Below the pieces are notes generated by a model. It ran no database searches and had not been told where the DNA came from. It saw only the letters and a program-made list of their open reading frames with translations. A DNA stretch of 64,000 bases from Chloroflexota bacterium. GTDB taxonomy: Bacteria > Chloroflexota > Anaerolineae > Aggregatilineales > Phototrophicaceae. Location of the stretch: the NCBI GenBank assembly GCA_020161935.1, contig JAIUNI010000001.1, positions 1,612,001 to 1,676,000 of the forward strand. The letters are read 5' to 3'. The position numbers and the translations under genes were made by a program. Shown piece by piece: positions 1 through 9,091 of this stretch (position 1 is its first letter; every line of letters starts with the position of its first letter).

Positions 1-50
1 GATAATCATCGGTGAGGTTGTGCAACCTATCTAAAACCCGATTGGTTCGG

Positions 51-79
51 TTGCATTTGAATCGTTTAAGTAGTAAACT
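51..79 (+). promoter_or_regulatory. Predicted sigma-70 promoter of the first LacI gene
   Basis: A -35-like TTGCAT (51-56) is followed after 17 bases by a -10-like TAAACT (74-79). The expected start of transcription falls at about 86, just where the perfect palindrome at 87-106 begins. The boxes are imperfect, so the support is mainly the spacing and the position next to the operator. Confidence 0.45.
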
Positions 80-86
80 TCCAGTA

Positions 87-106
87 TTAGGCGAACGTTC
101 GCCTAA
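87..106. promoter_or_regulatory. LacI-family operator, perfect 20-bp palindrome
   Basis: TTAGGCGAACGTTCGCCTAA is a perfect inverted repeat centred on CG, the usual architecture for LacI/GalR-family operators. It lies 28 bases before the LacI-type gene that starts at 135, so autoregulation is the simplest reading. I found no second copy in the 1173-1328 gap before the binding-protein gene, so the transport operon may be read from this promoter. Confidence 0.75.
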
Positions 107-134
107 CCAAATTATTGTTTAGTTTAAATGAATC

Positions 135-1172
135 ATGTCCAAAAATATCACGCTTAAAGACATTGCAAAAAGAGCAGGTGTCAGTTACCAGACAGTTTCA
201 AAGGTCATCCGTAACCAGATACAGGTGACGGCTGAAGTCCGTGCGCGGATTGAAGCGGCGATAGCAGAACTGGATTACCGCCCGAACGCGGCTGCTCAGA
301 ATTTGCGAACCCAATCCAGCCATATGATCGGTTATTCGTGGAAGTTGGACGACCATTACAGCCCGGTACTGGAACAGTTTCAGCACAGCTTAGTCGAGTC
401 GGCGGAAAGCTATGGGTATCACATCCTACTATTCCCGCAGCGTTCCGACCGTGATTTATTTACAACTTATGCAGAACTCATCCGCACCAAACGAGTGGAT
501 GGTTTCATTATATCGAGCGTCGAGTATAACGACCCACGTGTAGCAGCACTGGAACACCTGAATGTTCCGTTCGTCAGCTTCGGTCGCTCGCGCGAGAACG
601 AGCATACGCCATTCGTCGATGTGGATGGGCAAGCCGGTGGCAAAGCGGCTGTCCAACACTTGATTGAGCAAGGACACCAACGGATCGCGGTACTGGGCTG
701 GCCTGAAAGTTCGCGCGTGGGAACCGAACGGCTCGCGGGGTACTGGGAGGCGATGCGCGAGGCTGCCCTGCCCATCGACCCAGAATGGATTATTCGAGGC
801 CGAGGTGAGATTGATTACGGGTACGAAGCGGCCAACAAACTCCTAGACCTGCCGCCGAGCCGCCGCCCGACGGCGTTCGTCGCGATCCTCGACACAATTG
901 CGATGGGTGTGATGCAAGCGGCAGAAGCCTGTGGTTACATCGTCGGGCGTGATCTGGCGGTGGTGGGGTTTGACGATATGGCGGTCGCCCATTACGTGAA
1001 GCCGAGGCTCACGACGCTGCGGCAGCCGATTAAAGCGGTGGGGCAAGCGGTTATGCAAATACTGATCTGCTTGCTGAAAGGCGAAACACCGGCGAAACAC
1101 ACGATACTCCTGCCGCCGGAACTGATTATTCGCGAGTCCAGCGGTGGTTACTTGCGGCCTCAATGTGATTGA
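135..1172 (+). CDS. LacI-family transcriptional regulator
   Basis: This 345-residue protein has the standard LacI layout. An N-terminal helix-turn-helix reads TLKDIAKRAGVSYQTVSKV (about residues 6-24). A hinge region around AAQNLRTQSS follows, then a periplasmic-binding-protein-like effector domain (about 60-335) with the typical end LTTLRQPIKAVG and a TILLPPELIIRESS tail. It should bind the palindrome at 87-106 and respond to a sugar brought in by the downstream importer. It is the first gene of a locus carrying a CUT1 transporter and a GH65/GH95-like glycosidase. The effector cannot be told from sequence. The ATG at 135 starts two residues before the conserved HTH and no stronger start is visible. 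Confidence 0.93.
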   Translation: MSKNITLKDIAKRAGVSYQTVSKVIRNQIQVTAEVRARIEAAIAELDYRPNAAAQNLRTQSSHMIGYSWKLDDHYSPVLEQFQHSLVESAESYGYHILLFPQRSDRDLFTTYAELIRTKRVDGFIISSVEYNDPRVAALEHLNVPFVSFGRSRENEHTPFVDVDGQAGGKAAVQHLIEQGHQRIAVLGWPESSRVGTERLAGYWEAMREAALPIDPEWIIRGRGEIDYGYEAANKLLDLPPSRRPTAFVAILDTIAMGVMQAAEACGYIVGRDLAVVGFDDMAVAHYVKPRLTTLRQPIKAVGQAVMQILICLLKGETPAKHTILLPPELIIRESSGGYLRPQCD

Positions 1173-1328
1173 GGATTACAACAGCTTACTTCCGACATCA
1201 GTCGTTTACACATTTGTCTAGCCGAATTTAGTGAAAGGAGCCGTACTATCCACCAAACAACAAACACAGGTAACTTCACAGCCACAGAGAAGAGACTGGA
1301 ATTCATTGGTAATAGAAGGTAGGTCGAA

Positions 1329-2666
1329 ATGAAAAAAAGTTGGATCGTATTAGTATCACTCTTCGTGATCGTCCTCGCCGTCGCCGCTCAGGTGGCCGCG
1401 CAGGATGCCACCTCTGAACTTTCGGGCGTGGTGCGTGTCGGTAGCTGGGAAGCAGACGATGCGCTGACCCCGTGGAACAACGCGATTGCCGCGTTCGAAG
1501 CCGAAAACCCCGGTGTTGATATTCAGCTTGAAGCTGTTCCGCAAGACTACGGCACCAAGCTGCTGGCGCAGTTCGCCGCTGGCACCGCCCCTGACATTTT
1601 CATGTCGGGTGATGGCGACATCGCCAAGTGGCAGTCGCTCGGCCAGACCGAAGACCTCGCCCCGTACATCGCTGGCGAGAACGGTTTCGACACCAGCGTT
1701 CTGGTTCCCGGCCTCTCGACCTTCGGTGACGTGGCTGGCAGCACCTACTACCTGACCAAAGACTACAGCCCGCTGGTTCTGTACTACAACACCGATCAGT
1801 TCGCTGAAGCCGGTATCGAACTGCCAACCGCTGACTGGACATGGGCAGACTTCATCGCCGCCGCACAGGCACTGACGGTTGATGCCAATGGCAACAACGC
1901 CACCTCGGCAGACTTTGACCCGACCACCATTACCCGCTGGGGTGTTCAGATCCCCGACGGTTGGGGTGACTGGCTGTGGTCGCGCGGTATCCTCCCGATC
2001 ATTTACGCCAATGGCGGCAGCTTGATCGCGGAAGATGGCAGCACCACCACCGGCTACATGAACAGTGAAGCCACCATCAACGCTCTGCAAGAATATGTCG
2101 ACATCTTCAAAGTTCAGCACATTGCCCCGACCAAAGATGATGTTGCGGCTTACTCCGGTGTGGATATGTTCCAGAGCGGCCTCGTGTCGATGCTGTGGAC
2201 GGGTGTGTGGCCGTTGAACGGTTATAAGGATGTCGAGGGTCTGAACTTCGGTACCGCTGGCCTGCCCGCCGGTTCCGAAGGCAAGGCGAACGTGTTGTGC
2301 TGGTCAGGTTTCGCCATGAACTCGGCGAGCCAGAACAAGGATGCCGCGTGGGCGTTCCTGAAGTACATCGCCACCGGCGACGGTGCGAAGGAATTCGCGA
2401 ATTACGGCCTGACCGCTGTTCAATCGGTTCTGGACGAACAAGGTTTGAGCACCGATGAATTCCACGGCCCGGTTATCGAAGATCTGGCGAACGTGAAGAC
2501 CCTGCCGGAAGCCACCACCCCGTTCTGGGCGGACTGCGGCAACAAGGCTTTCACCGACCAGATGGAAACCGTGTTTGTTGGTGATGTTGCGGTTGCGGAC
2601 GCGATGAACGCCGCCGCAGAACAGGCTGACACCTGCTTGGCTGAAAAAGCAGCAGAAGGTTCCTAA
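1329..2666 (+). CDS. Extracellular sugar-binding protein, CUT1 ABC importer
   Basis: This 445-residue family 1 solute-binding protein captures a sugar outside the membrane and hands it to the permeases encoded at 2802 and 3761. It opens with a Sec signal peptide: two lysines, a hydrophobic stretch to about residue 22, then a VAAQ-D cleavage region. No lipobox cysteine is present. The mature part has the typical pattern FEAENPGVDIQLEAV and FAAGTAPDIFMSGDGDI, and a C-terminal stretch with A-W-A-FLKY. A good ribosome binding site (AAGGTAGG) precedes the ATG. The ligand is unknown; a galactoside or glucoside is likely given the nearby glycosidases. A stem-loop follows the stop codon. Confidence 0.95.
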   Translation: MKKSWIVLVSLFVIVLAVAAQVAAQDATSELSGVVRVGSWEADDALTPWNNAIAAFEAENPGVDIQLEAVPQDYGTKLLAQFAAGTAPDIFMSGDGDIAKWQSLGQTEDLAPYIAGENGFDTSVLVPGLSTFGDVAGSTYYLTKDYSPLVLYYNTDQFAEAGIELPTADWTWADFIAAAQALTVDANGNNATSADFDPTTITRWGVQIPDGWGDWLWSRGILPIIYANGGSLIAEDGSTTTGYMNSEATINALQEYVDIFKVQHIAPTKDDVAAYSGVDMFQSGLVSMLWTGVWPLNGYKDVEGLNFGTAGLPAGSEGKANVLCWSGFAMNSASQNKDAAWAFLKYIATGDGAKEFANYGLTAVQSVLDEQGLSTDEFHGPVIEDLANVKTLPEATTPFWADCGNKAFTDQMETVFVGDVAVADAMNAAAEQADTCLAEKAAEGS

Positions 2667-2683
2667 TCACCTCGTGTGATATT

Positions 2684-2722
2684 TGCTCCGGCGGTGACAC
2701 CTGTTGCTGCCGGAGCATTTTT
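2684..2722 (+). terminator. Intercistronic terminator-like hairpin after the binding-protein gene
   Basis: TGCTCCGGC (2684-2692) pairs perfectly with GCCGGAGCA (2709-2717) and is followed directly by TTTTT (2718-2722). This is a textbook intrinsic terminator placed between the binding-protein and permease genes. It probably works as a leaky terminator or RNA-stabilising stem that leaves the binding protein in excess over the permeases. Confidence 0.8.
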
Positions 2723-2801
2723 ATGGCAGCGTGTTCGAAAGCCCGGCAAACTCAAATAGATTTTTTAAATACCCGTAGCGTATGCGAAAGATAACCAACT
2801 T

Positions 2802-3758
2802 ATGATTAATTCAATGGCAGGTGGCGCTTCGTCCAAGACGCACGGCAAGCTGACCAAAGCTGGACGGCGTGAAGCAGGGCTTTTCTATCTGATGATTTCA
2901 CCGTGGGTCATCGGGTTTTTAGTGTTTACGGTCATCCCGATGGGCATGTCGCTGTACCTGAGCATGACACAGTGGAACGTGCTTACGCCGCCGAAGTGGA
3001 TCGGGCTGAACAACTACATCACGATGTTCACCGACGACCCCGAGTTTTACCAATCGCTCAAGGTCACGATTACGTATGTAATTACGAGTGTGCCGCTGCG
3101 AATGATGACGGCGTTGTTCCTCGCGGTGCTGCTGAACGAGGCGACACACGCGATGGGCTTTTTCCGCACGGCGTTTTACATTCCGTCAATTGTGGCGAGC
3201 GTGGCGGCGGCGGTGCTGTGGCAGTGGATTTTTAACCCGCGCTTCGGCCCAATCAACGGCTTTTTGAGAACATTGGGGATCGCGGGGCCAAACTGGTTTA
3301 ACGACCCTAATACGGCGTTATGGGGTCTGGTCATTATGAGCGTGTGGGGTGTGGGCGCGGAGATGCTGATTTTCCTCGCGGGGTTAAAGAGCATCCCCAG
3401 AACGCTTTATGAGGCGGCGGAAGTGGACGGCGCGAGCCGATGGACACGGTTCATGAAAATCACCCTGCCAATGCTCAGTCCGACGATATTCTTCAACTTG
3501 ATTATGTCGATGATCGGCGCGTTCCAAACATTCGACTCGGCGTTTGTGATTTCGACAGCACGGGCGGGGCAAATCGGCGCACCGCTCAAATCCACCCTAT
3601 TCTATCTGCTGCACCTCTACCAAGAAGGATTCAGCTTCCTCAACATGGGATATGCCTCGGCGCTGGCGTGGGTGCTGTTCATCATAATCCTGACCGTCAC
3701 GGTGATTATTAACCGTTCATCAAGCAAGTGGGTCTTTTACAGCGGGGGGAATGACTAA
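2802..3758 (+). CDS. Sugar ABC transporter permease, MalF/UgpA type
   Basis: This 318-residue integral membrane protein has six predicted membrane segments, the first being LMISPWVIGFLVFTVIPMGM (about residues 31-50). The cytoplasmic EAA loop reads EAAEVDGAS...FMKITLP near residue 204, the site that contacts the ATPase. It forms the transmembrane channel with the permease encoded two bases downstream. No ATPase gene accompanies it. The protein continues into the MalF-like ending with SALAWVLF. The ATG at 2802 has only a weak ribosome binding site; the methionine four codons later (2814) is an alternative. Confidence 0.95.
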   Translation: MINSMAGGASSKTHGKLTKAGRREAGLFYLMISPWVIGFLVFTVIPMGMSLYLSMTQWNVLTPPKWIGLNNYITMFTDDPEFYQSLKVTITYVITSVPLRMMTALFLAVLLNEATHAMGFFRTAFYIPSIVASVAAAVLWQWIFNPRFGPINGFLRTLGIAGPNWFNDPNTALWGLVIMSVWGVGAEMLIFLAGLKSIPRTLYEAAEVDGASRWTRFMKITLPMLSPTIFFNLIMSMIGAFQTFDSAFVISTARAGQIGAPLKSTLFYLLHLYQEGFSFLNMGYASALAWVLFIIILTVTVIINRSSSKWVFYSGGND

Positions 3759-3760
3759 CG

Positions 3761-4660
3761 ATGGCTACCAATACAGCACTTTCTTCCACCCCGGTGACAT
3801 CCAATGTGTCGCGGCGGGGTGAACGTAACTACGGCGAAATCCTACGGAAAGTCGTGGTGTACGGCTTACTGCTCTTGTTGAGCGGCGTATTCCTATTCCC
3901 GTTGTTCTGGATGCTGACAACGGCACTCAAGCCAGAAGCGCAGATTTATCTGTGGCCGCCGAAGTGGTTCCCTGACCCGCTACAATGGTCGAACTTTAGT
4001 GACGCATTCAGCAACCCGCAGCTCCCTTTCGGGCGCTTCATCCTGAACACGCTGACGATTGAAGCCGGTGTCCTTACGGGACGGTTGATCTCGTGTACGC
4101 TGGTGGCTTACGGGTTCGCGCGTCTCAATGCCCCCGGTAAGAATTTTATCTTCACGATCTTGCTGGCAACCCTAATGCTGCCGCGCGCAGCGATCATCAT
4201 CCCTGAGTACATTCTGTTCACGCAGCTTGGATGGGTGAACACCTTCCTACCGTTGATTGTTCCGGCATGGTTCGGTGAGGCGTACGCGATCTTCCTGATG
4301 CGGCAGTTCTTCATGACGATCCCAACCGAACTTGAAGAAGCCGCGCGAATTGACGGTGCGAACATCGGTCAAATCCTGTGGAAAATCATCGTACCGCTGA
4401 GTATACCGGTGCTTTCGGTCATTGCTATATTGACGTTTAAGGACACATGGAACGACTTCCTCGCGCCGCTGCTCTACTTGAGCGAGCCGAGCAAGTACAC
4501 GGTGGCGATTGGGTTGGCGTACTTCAACGGACAATACGACGTGAAGATGAATCTGCTGATGGCGGCTTCACTGACGATGATGATGCCAATTGTTATCTTG
4601 TTTATCTTTGCCCAACGATCCTTCGTTGAGGGTATTTCACTAACAGGTCTTAAAGGGTGA
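3761..4660 (+). CDS. Sugar ABC transporter permease, MalG/UgpE type
   Basis: This 299-residue protein is the second permease of the importer. It has an N-terminal membrane segment at about residues 30-55, the conserved FPLFWMLTTALKPEAQIY, and the EAA loop EEAARIDGANIGQILWKI near residue 193. It ends in the MalG-type QRSFVEGISLTGLKG. Its start lies two bases after the stop of the upstream permease, so the two are translated together. The glycosidase gene follows after four bases, which ties transport to intracellular breakdown of the same sugar. Confidence 0.95.
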   Translation: MATNTALSSTPVTSNVSRRGERNYGEILRKVVVYGLLLLLSGVFLFPLFWMLTTALKPEAQIYLWPPKWFPDPLQWSNFSDAFSNPQLPFGRFILNTLTIEAGVLTGRLISCTLVAYGFARLNAPGKNFIFTILLATLMLPRAAIIIPEYILFTQLGWVNTFLPLIVPAWFGEAYAIFLMRQFFMTIPTELEEAARIDGANIGQILWKIIVPLSIPVLSVIAILTFKDTWNDFLAPLLYLSEPSKYTVAIGLAYFNGQYDVKMNLLMAASLTMMMPIVILFIFAQRSFVEGISLTGLKG

Positions 4661-4664
4661 TTCA

Positions 4665-6755
4665 ATGCAGCTTCCAAAGAACTACTATCACTGCTTCCTC
4701 GGCAACGGCACGGACGCAGTACTGATCGGCCCAACGGGGTCAATGACTAGCGACAAGTTCAGCGTCGACCGTGGTAATTGGTACAAATCCGACCGTTATT
4801 ATCCCGAAGACAAATTGGTGATGGTCGCGGGGCGCTTTCCAGTGGACAAGAAGCTGGAACATGCTGAGGGGTCCGGCTGGTACGATGCCGCGCCGATTGG
4901 GCGGACGTGGTACACCTTACTGGATGGTGAAAGCCGTTTGGAGCTGCAAAACACCGACCAAAAGTTTGTGCCGCAAGAAGGCACACTTTACAGCAAGGTC
5001 GATTACGGCACGGTGAAGGGTGAAGTCGAGACGTGGCTGCACGCAACTAAGTCAGTACTGATCGAACGCTACACCTTCGACAAGGAAGTGGACTTCCAAG
5101 CGTGGATTGGCGCGGGCGTGTGGGTGGATGACGTATGGGACACCGACCCGTTTTACAGCGTCGATATGGCAGACGACGCGGCTGAGGGGCATTACGACCT
5201 CGGCGAAACCGAGGGTGTTTTCGCGCTGCGACTCGACCCTGCGCCAACGGGATTCGGCAAGGAAGGGCGCGACCGCCGGGTGAGCGTACGGGGCAAGACG
5301 ATCACTAAGTACTTTATGATTTCTGATAACCGGCAGGGTGCGCTTGACCCGAAGTTGATTGACAAGCTGATCGCCAGCGGTTACGACGCACTGCGCACCG
5401 AACACCTGAAGTTCTGGAGCGATTACTTCGCGATCTCTAGTATCAGTATCCCCGACGCGACGTTCCAGTACTTCTACGATGCCAGCATGTACCACTTCAA
5501 GGCAATGCAGAGTGTGGTGTCGGGTGGTATTCCGGTTAACAACCTGCGCCGCACATGGTCATCCCACATTTTCTGGGACTCGTACTTTATGCAACGGGCG
5601 CAATTGGAAGCGAACCATAAACACGAGGCGCTGGAAGCCTGCCGGTTCTTCCAACGGACGCTGCCCCAAGCTGAACGCCACGCGCGGGAAGAATTTGGCA
5701 GTGAGGGGATCAAGTGGGACTGGGAAATCACCCACGACGGACGTAAGGCATATGGTACGCTGCTGCACATGAAGTTCCAAGTGCATAACAACGGTTCGTA
5801 TGCCAACGAAATCATGGGTTACTACCAATACACACAGGATAAAGCCTATCTGGCGGAGTTCTACCCGATTCTGCGCGGCCTCGCGACCTTCTTTATGAAG
5901 TCGATTGTTGAAAAGACTGAGCGCGGCTACGAAATCGGTTATCTGGTGGGCGTACACGAAAGCCCGGTGAAGGTTCGCAACGACGGCATCAACCTGACGG
6001 GAACGATTGCCATCCTGCGGCACTGCGCCAACGCCGCGAAAATCCTCGGACTTGAGGATGCATTCACGGCTGAATGCCTCGTGGTGGCGGACGAGCTGAT
6101 GAAGATCATGGACTCGCTGTACAACGGCAAGTTCTTTAAGGCATCGGACGACCAAGAACACATCAACATGAGTTCGATTGGGCCGATCTTCCCGATGAGT
6201 GTGATTAAGCCGATGGACCCGCGTGCCATCAGCACTGCCGATGCTTACATGGACCTTTATGGTGGTCGGCAGATCGGTGACGGCAACCACAGCAACAGCA
6301 AGCGTGCATTCCCGTGGTCAGCCGGTGTGTTGGGCGCAATCCTCGCGTGGCAAAATCGCGGCGACTTCGTTTGGGAAGTCATTCAAGCCGCAGAGCCGAG
6401 CATGTGTACCTTCGGTGGTATGACCGAAGTGATGGAAAACGGCGAGTGGAACATGCAGTACTTCGGCACGGCGCAGGGTGCGGTGTGCATCGCCATTCAT
6501 CAAATGCTGCTGCAAGTGCAAAATGGTCACATCGAACTGTTCCCGGCGCTGCCTTCGGCGTGGGAAACCGCGTCGTTCGATAACCTGCTGGCGGAAGGTT
6601 TGAGCGTCACCGCCAAGTGGACGAAAGACAGCGTGGAATGTACACTACGCAACGACGCGAACGTGCCGCTGACGCGCGATATTTTATACGGCAAGCAGCC
6701 AATTACAGTTGAACTCGCTCCCGGCGCAGAAAGAACGGTTACATGGGCTTCGTAG
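4665..6755 (+). CDS. (alpha/alpha)6-barrel glycosidase, GH65/GH95-like
   Basis: This 696-residue enzyme has no signal peptide, so it should act in the cytoplasm on the imported sugar. The N-terminal part (to about 260) looks like the beta-sandwich of clan GH-L enzymes. The barrel begins near SHIFWDSYFMQRAQLEANH (about 304-322), matching the HxFWD motif of GH65. The C-terminal region has the ELFPALPSAW motif seen in GH95/GH65 proteins and then a small beta domain. The classical GH65 GPDEYHE motif is absent; the equivalent position seems to be GVHES with Glu432 as candidate general acid. Whether it is a hydrolase or phosphorylase, and for which linkage, cannot be decided. Its end overlaps the next gene by 13 bases. 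Confidence 0.75.
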   Translation: MQLPKNYYHCFLGNGTDAVLIGPTGSMTSDKFSVDRGNWYKSDRYYPEDKLVMVAGRFPVDKKLEHAEGSGWYDAAPIGRTWYTLLDGESRLELQNTDQKFVPQEGTLYSKVDYGTVKGEVETWLHATKSVLIERYTFDKEVDFQAWIGAGVWVDDVWDTDPFYSVDMADDAAEGHYDLGETEGVFALRLDPAPTGFGKEGRDRRVSVRGKTITKYFMISDNRQGALDPKLIDKLIASGYDALRTEHLKFWSDYFAISSISIPDATFQYFYDASMYHFKAMQSVVSGGIPVNNLRRTWSSHIFWDSYFMQRAQLEANHKHEALEACRFFQRTLPQAERHAREEFGSEGIKWDWEITHDGRKAYGTLLHMKFQVHNNGSYANEIMGYYQYTQDKAYLAEFYPILRGLATFFMKSIVEKTERGYEIGYLVGVHESPVKVRNDGINLTGTIAILRHCANAAKILGLEDAFTAECLVVADELMKIMDSLYNGKFFKASDDQEHINMSSIGPIFPMSVIKPMDPRAISTADAYMDLYGGRQIGDGNHSNSKRAFPWSAGVLGAILAWQNRGDFVWEVIQAAEPSMCTFGGMTEVMENGEWNMQYFGTAQGAVCIAIHQMLLQVQNGHIELFPALPSAWETASFDNLLAEGLSVTAKWTKDSVECTLRNDANVPLTRDILYGKQPITVELAPGAERTVTWAS

Positions 6756-9091
6756 CAGCATCCCCACAACAACGGCGGCTGGCGCTCGGCGCACTGTTCG
6801 TTGTTTCGGGAGTCGGGCTGATTTTTGAAATCACCCTGACACGCTTGTTTTCTCTGTTTTTCCAATATCACTTTACCTTCCTCGCGGTTTCGCTGGCTGT
6901 ACTGGGCATTAGCCTAGGGGCAGCCAGCGCCCATTACCTCAGTTCTGCCCGCATCCGCGCACCGCAAACGCTGATTAATGTCCTGATCGCCTTAAGTTTG
7001 GCGCTGACATTCGGGGCGATGATTATCGCGTGGCTGCCATCAGCCGAATCGATTTTCCCACGGGCGTTGGTGGCACTGGTCATTTTCTTCCTGATCGGGC
7101 TGTTCGACGCGCTGCTCTTTGAGAACTTCGCCTCCCTCAGCGGCTCGCTGTACGCGGTTGACTTGATCGGCGCGGCGCTGGGCGTGGTAGCGGTGTTGGG
7201 CTTACTCAGCCTGTGGAGCGCCTTCAGCATGACGCTATTTCTGGCGGCGCTGGTGGGCGTGGTGGCGGTCGTATTCGCGTATCAGATGGGCGAGGCACAA
7301 TCCCGCACGCGCTACTACGCAGTTGGCAGCCTAGCGCTGGGTGGGGTGCTGTTCGTGGCGAACTTGTTCACAGGCATCGTGGACTATAACCCGTTCACGA
7401 TTACCGGCGCACCCCGCGACAAAACGATGATTTACATCCTTCAAGACAAGACGCAGGAAGGGCAAATCATTTACACGGGATGGAGTCCTTTTGCCCGTGT
7501 GGACGTGGTGCAGACGAACGATGCCGACTCGCGGTATATTTTCGCAGATGGGGGCGCGGGCGCATTCATGCTGCCCTACTTCGGCGACCCCAGTACGCTG
7601 GCTTCCTTAGCCAACACGGTCGAGTATTTGCCGTTCACCTCCGGCAGCGCGGCGAAAACGCTGGTGATTGGCGCGGGCGGCGGTAAAGACGTTCTGCTGG
7701 CGCTGCAAGCCAACGCCGAGAGAATCACGGCGGTTGAGGTCAACCCCGCGATTGTGGATGCCACCCGCCATTATGCCGATTACAACGGCGGCGTGCTGGA
7801 TTTGCCGCAAGTCAACCTGATCGAAGGCGATGCGCGGTCATTCGCGGAGCATGACAGCAGCCAATACGATCTGATCTACCTGAACTTGGTGTACACACAG
7901 GCGGTTGAACCCGCCAGCCAAGCGCTGGTTGAAAACTACATTTTCACCGCCGAAGCATTCCAAACGTATCTGGAACGACTTGCGCCCGGTGGACGGCTGA
8001 CGATTGTTTCGCACAACGCACTGGAAGGCAGCCGTGCGGCACTGACGGCGCTACAGGCGATGGAAACACAGGGCATCCAACCCGCGCAAGCACTCGACCA
8101 TCTGTGGATGTGGCTGCTGCCCTCGGATGACGCGACGGTGCGTACGAGTGTGCTGGTCGTGGGTAAGGATGCGTTCACGCCGGAAGCGGTCGAGAACCTG
8201 AACACCAACGCGCGCAGCTTGGGGATGCAGCCGCTGTACGCCCCCGGTGACTACGAGACGTTGTTCGAGCCGCTGCGGAGTGGCATGACACTGGCGACCT
8301 ACATCCAGACGGACGCATCTTACAACCTGAGTCCGACGACCGACGACCAACCGTACTTCTTCAACCTCGAATACGGCCTGCCGCCCGCAATTCGCTCGGC
8401 GCTAATTATGTCCGGTTTGCTGGCAGTCGGTTTGTTCGCGGTGGCTTACGTAGCGGATAAACCCGCGCCGGATGGTGCAAGCAAGCGCCAGCGGTGGTTG
8501 AGTTTCGCTTATGCCGCGCTGATCGGTACAGGGTTCATGCTGGTGGAAGTACCGCTTATTCAACGCTTCCAACTGCTGCTCGGTCAGCCGATTCTCTCGC
8601 TGGCGGTGGTGCTGGCGACGCTGCTGCTGGCAGGTGGCTTGGGCAGTTGGGTCAGCCAGCGCTGGCTGACGGCGAATCTCCCCGCGCGGGTACGAGTGGC
8701 TGGCGCGTGGATCGCCATCGTCGCCGTCGTGTACTGGTTCGTGCTGCCGAGCGTCCTCGAAGCGATGCTGGCGACACCTTTTGCCACGCGGCTCATCACC
8801 ACAGTTGTCCTGACCGCCTTTATCGGTTTCCCGATGGGCATCCCCTTCCCCAGCCTGTTACGGATGGCGGGTGAAGGGCGGCAGCAGGTGGCGCTGCTGT
8901 GGGCGATCAACGGCGCGTTCTCGGTATTGGGGTCGGCGCTGGCGATGGTCATTTCGATGGAATGGGGCTTCAAGTGGGCGCTGATTTCCGGCGCGGGGTT
9001 GTACCTGCTGCTGGTGGTCGTGGCATGGCTGCTGATGCGCGTGCCAGTGATGGCAAGTGAGTTAGTCACGGCGGGTAAGGCGGCGCGATGA
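6743..9091 (+). CDS. Membrane protein with a spermidine-synthase-like domain
   Basis: This 782-residue protein has an N-terminal block of hydrophobic segments (about 15-225), a soluble Rossmann methyltransferase/aminopropyltransferase domain (about 245-535), and a second block of membrane segments (about 550-775). The soluble domain has the nucleotide-binding loop IGAGGGKDVLLAL near residue 310, an acidic VEVNP strand end, and an EGDAR motif, all typical of the spermidine synthase superfamily. The small molecule it modifies is unknown. It overlaps the glycosidase gene by 13 bases and the next gene by 4 (ATGA), so translation is coupled across the operon. Its place inside a sugar operon is unexpected. 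Confidence 0.8.
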   Translation: MGFVAASPQQRRLALGALFVVSGVGLIFEITLTRLFSLFFQYHFTFLAVSLAVLGISLGAASAHYLSSARIRAPQTLINVLIALSLALTFGAMIIAWLPSAESIFPRALVALVIFFLIGLFDALLFENFASLSGSLYAVDLIGAALGVVAVLGLLSLWSAFSMTLFLAALVGVVAVVFAYQMGEAQSRTRYYAVGSLALGGVLFVANLFTGIVDYNPFTITGAPRDKTMIYILQDKTQEGQIIYTGWSPFARVDVVQTNDADSRYIFADGGAGAFMLPYFGDPSTLASLANTVEYLPFTSGSAAKTLVIGAGGGKDVLLALQANAERITAVEVNPAIVDATRHYADYNGGVLDLPQVNLIEGDARSFAEHDSSQYDLIYLNLVYTQAVEPASQALVENYIFTAEAFQTYLERLAPGGRLTIVSHNALEGSRAALTALQAMETQGIQPAQALDHLWMWLLPSDDATVRTSVLVVGKDAFTPEAVENLNTNARSLGMQPLYAPGDYETLFEPLRSGMTLATYIQTDASYNLSPTTDDQPYFFNLEYGLPPAIRSALIMSGLLAVGLFAVAYVADKPAPDGASKRQRWLSFAYAALIGTGFMLVEVPLIQRFQLLLGQPILSLAVVLATLLLAGGLGSWVSQRWLTANLPARVRVAGAWIAIVAVVYWFVLPSVLEAMLATPFATRLITTVVLTAFIGFPMGIPFPSLLRMAGEGRQQVALLWAINGAFSVLGSALAMVISMEWGFKWALISGAGLYLLLVVVAWLLMRVPVMASELVTAGKAAR

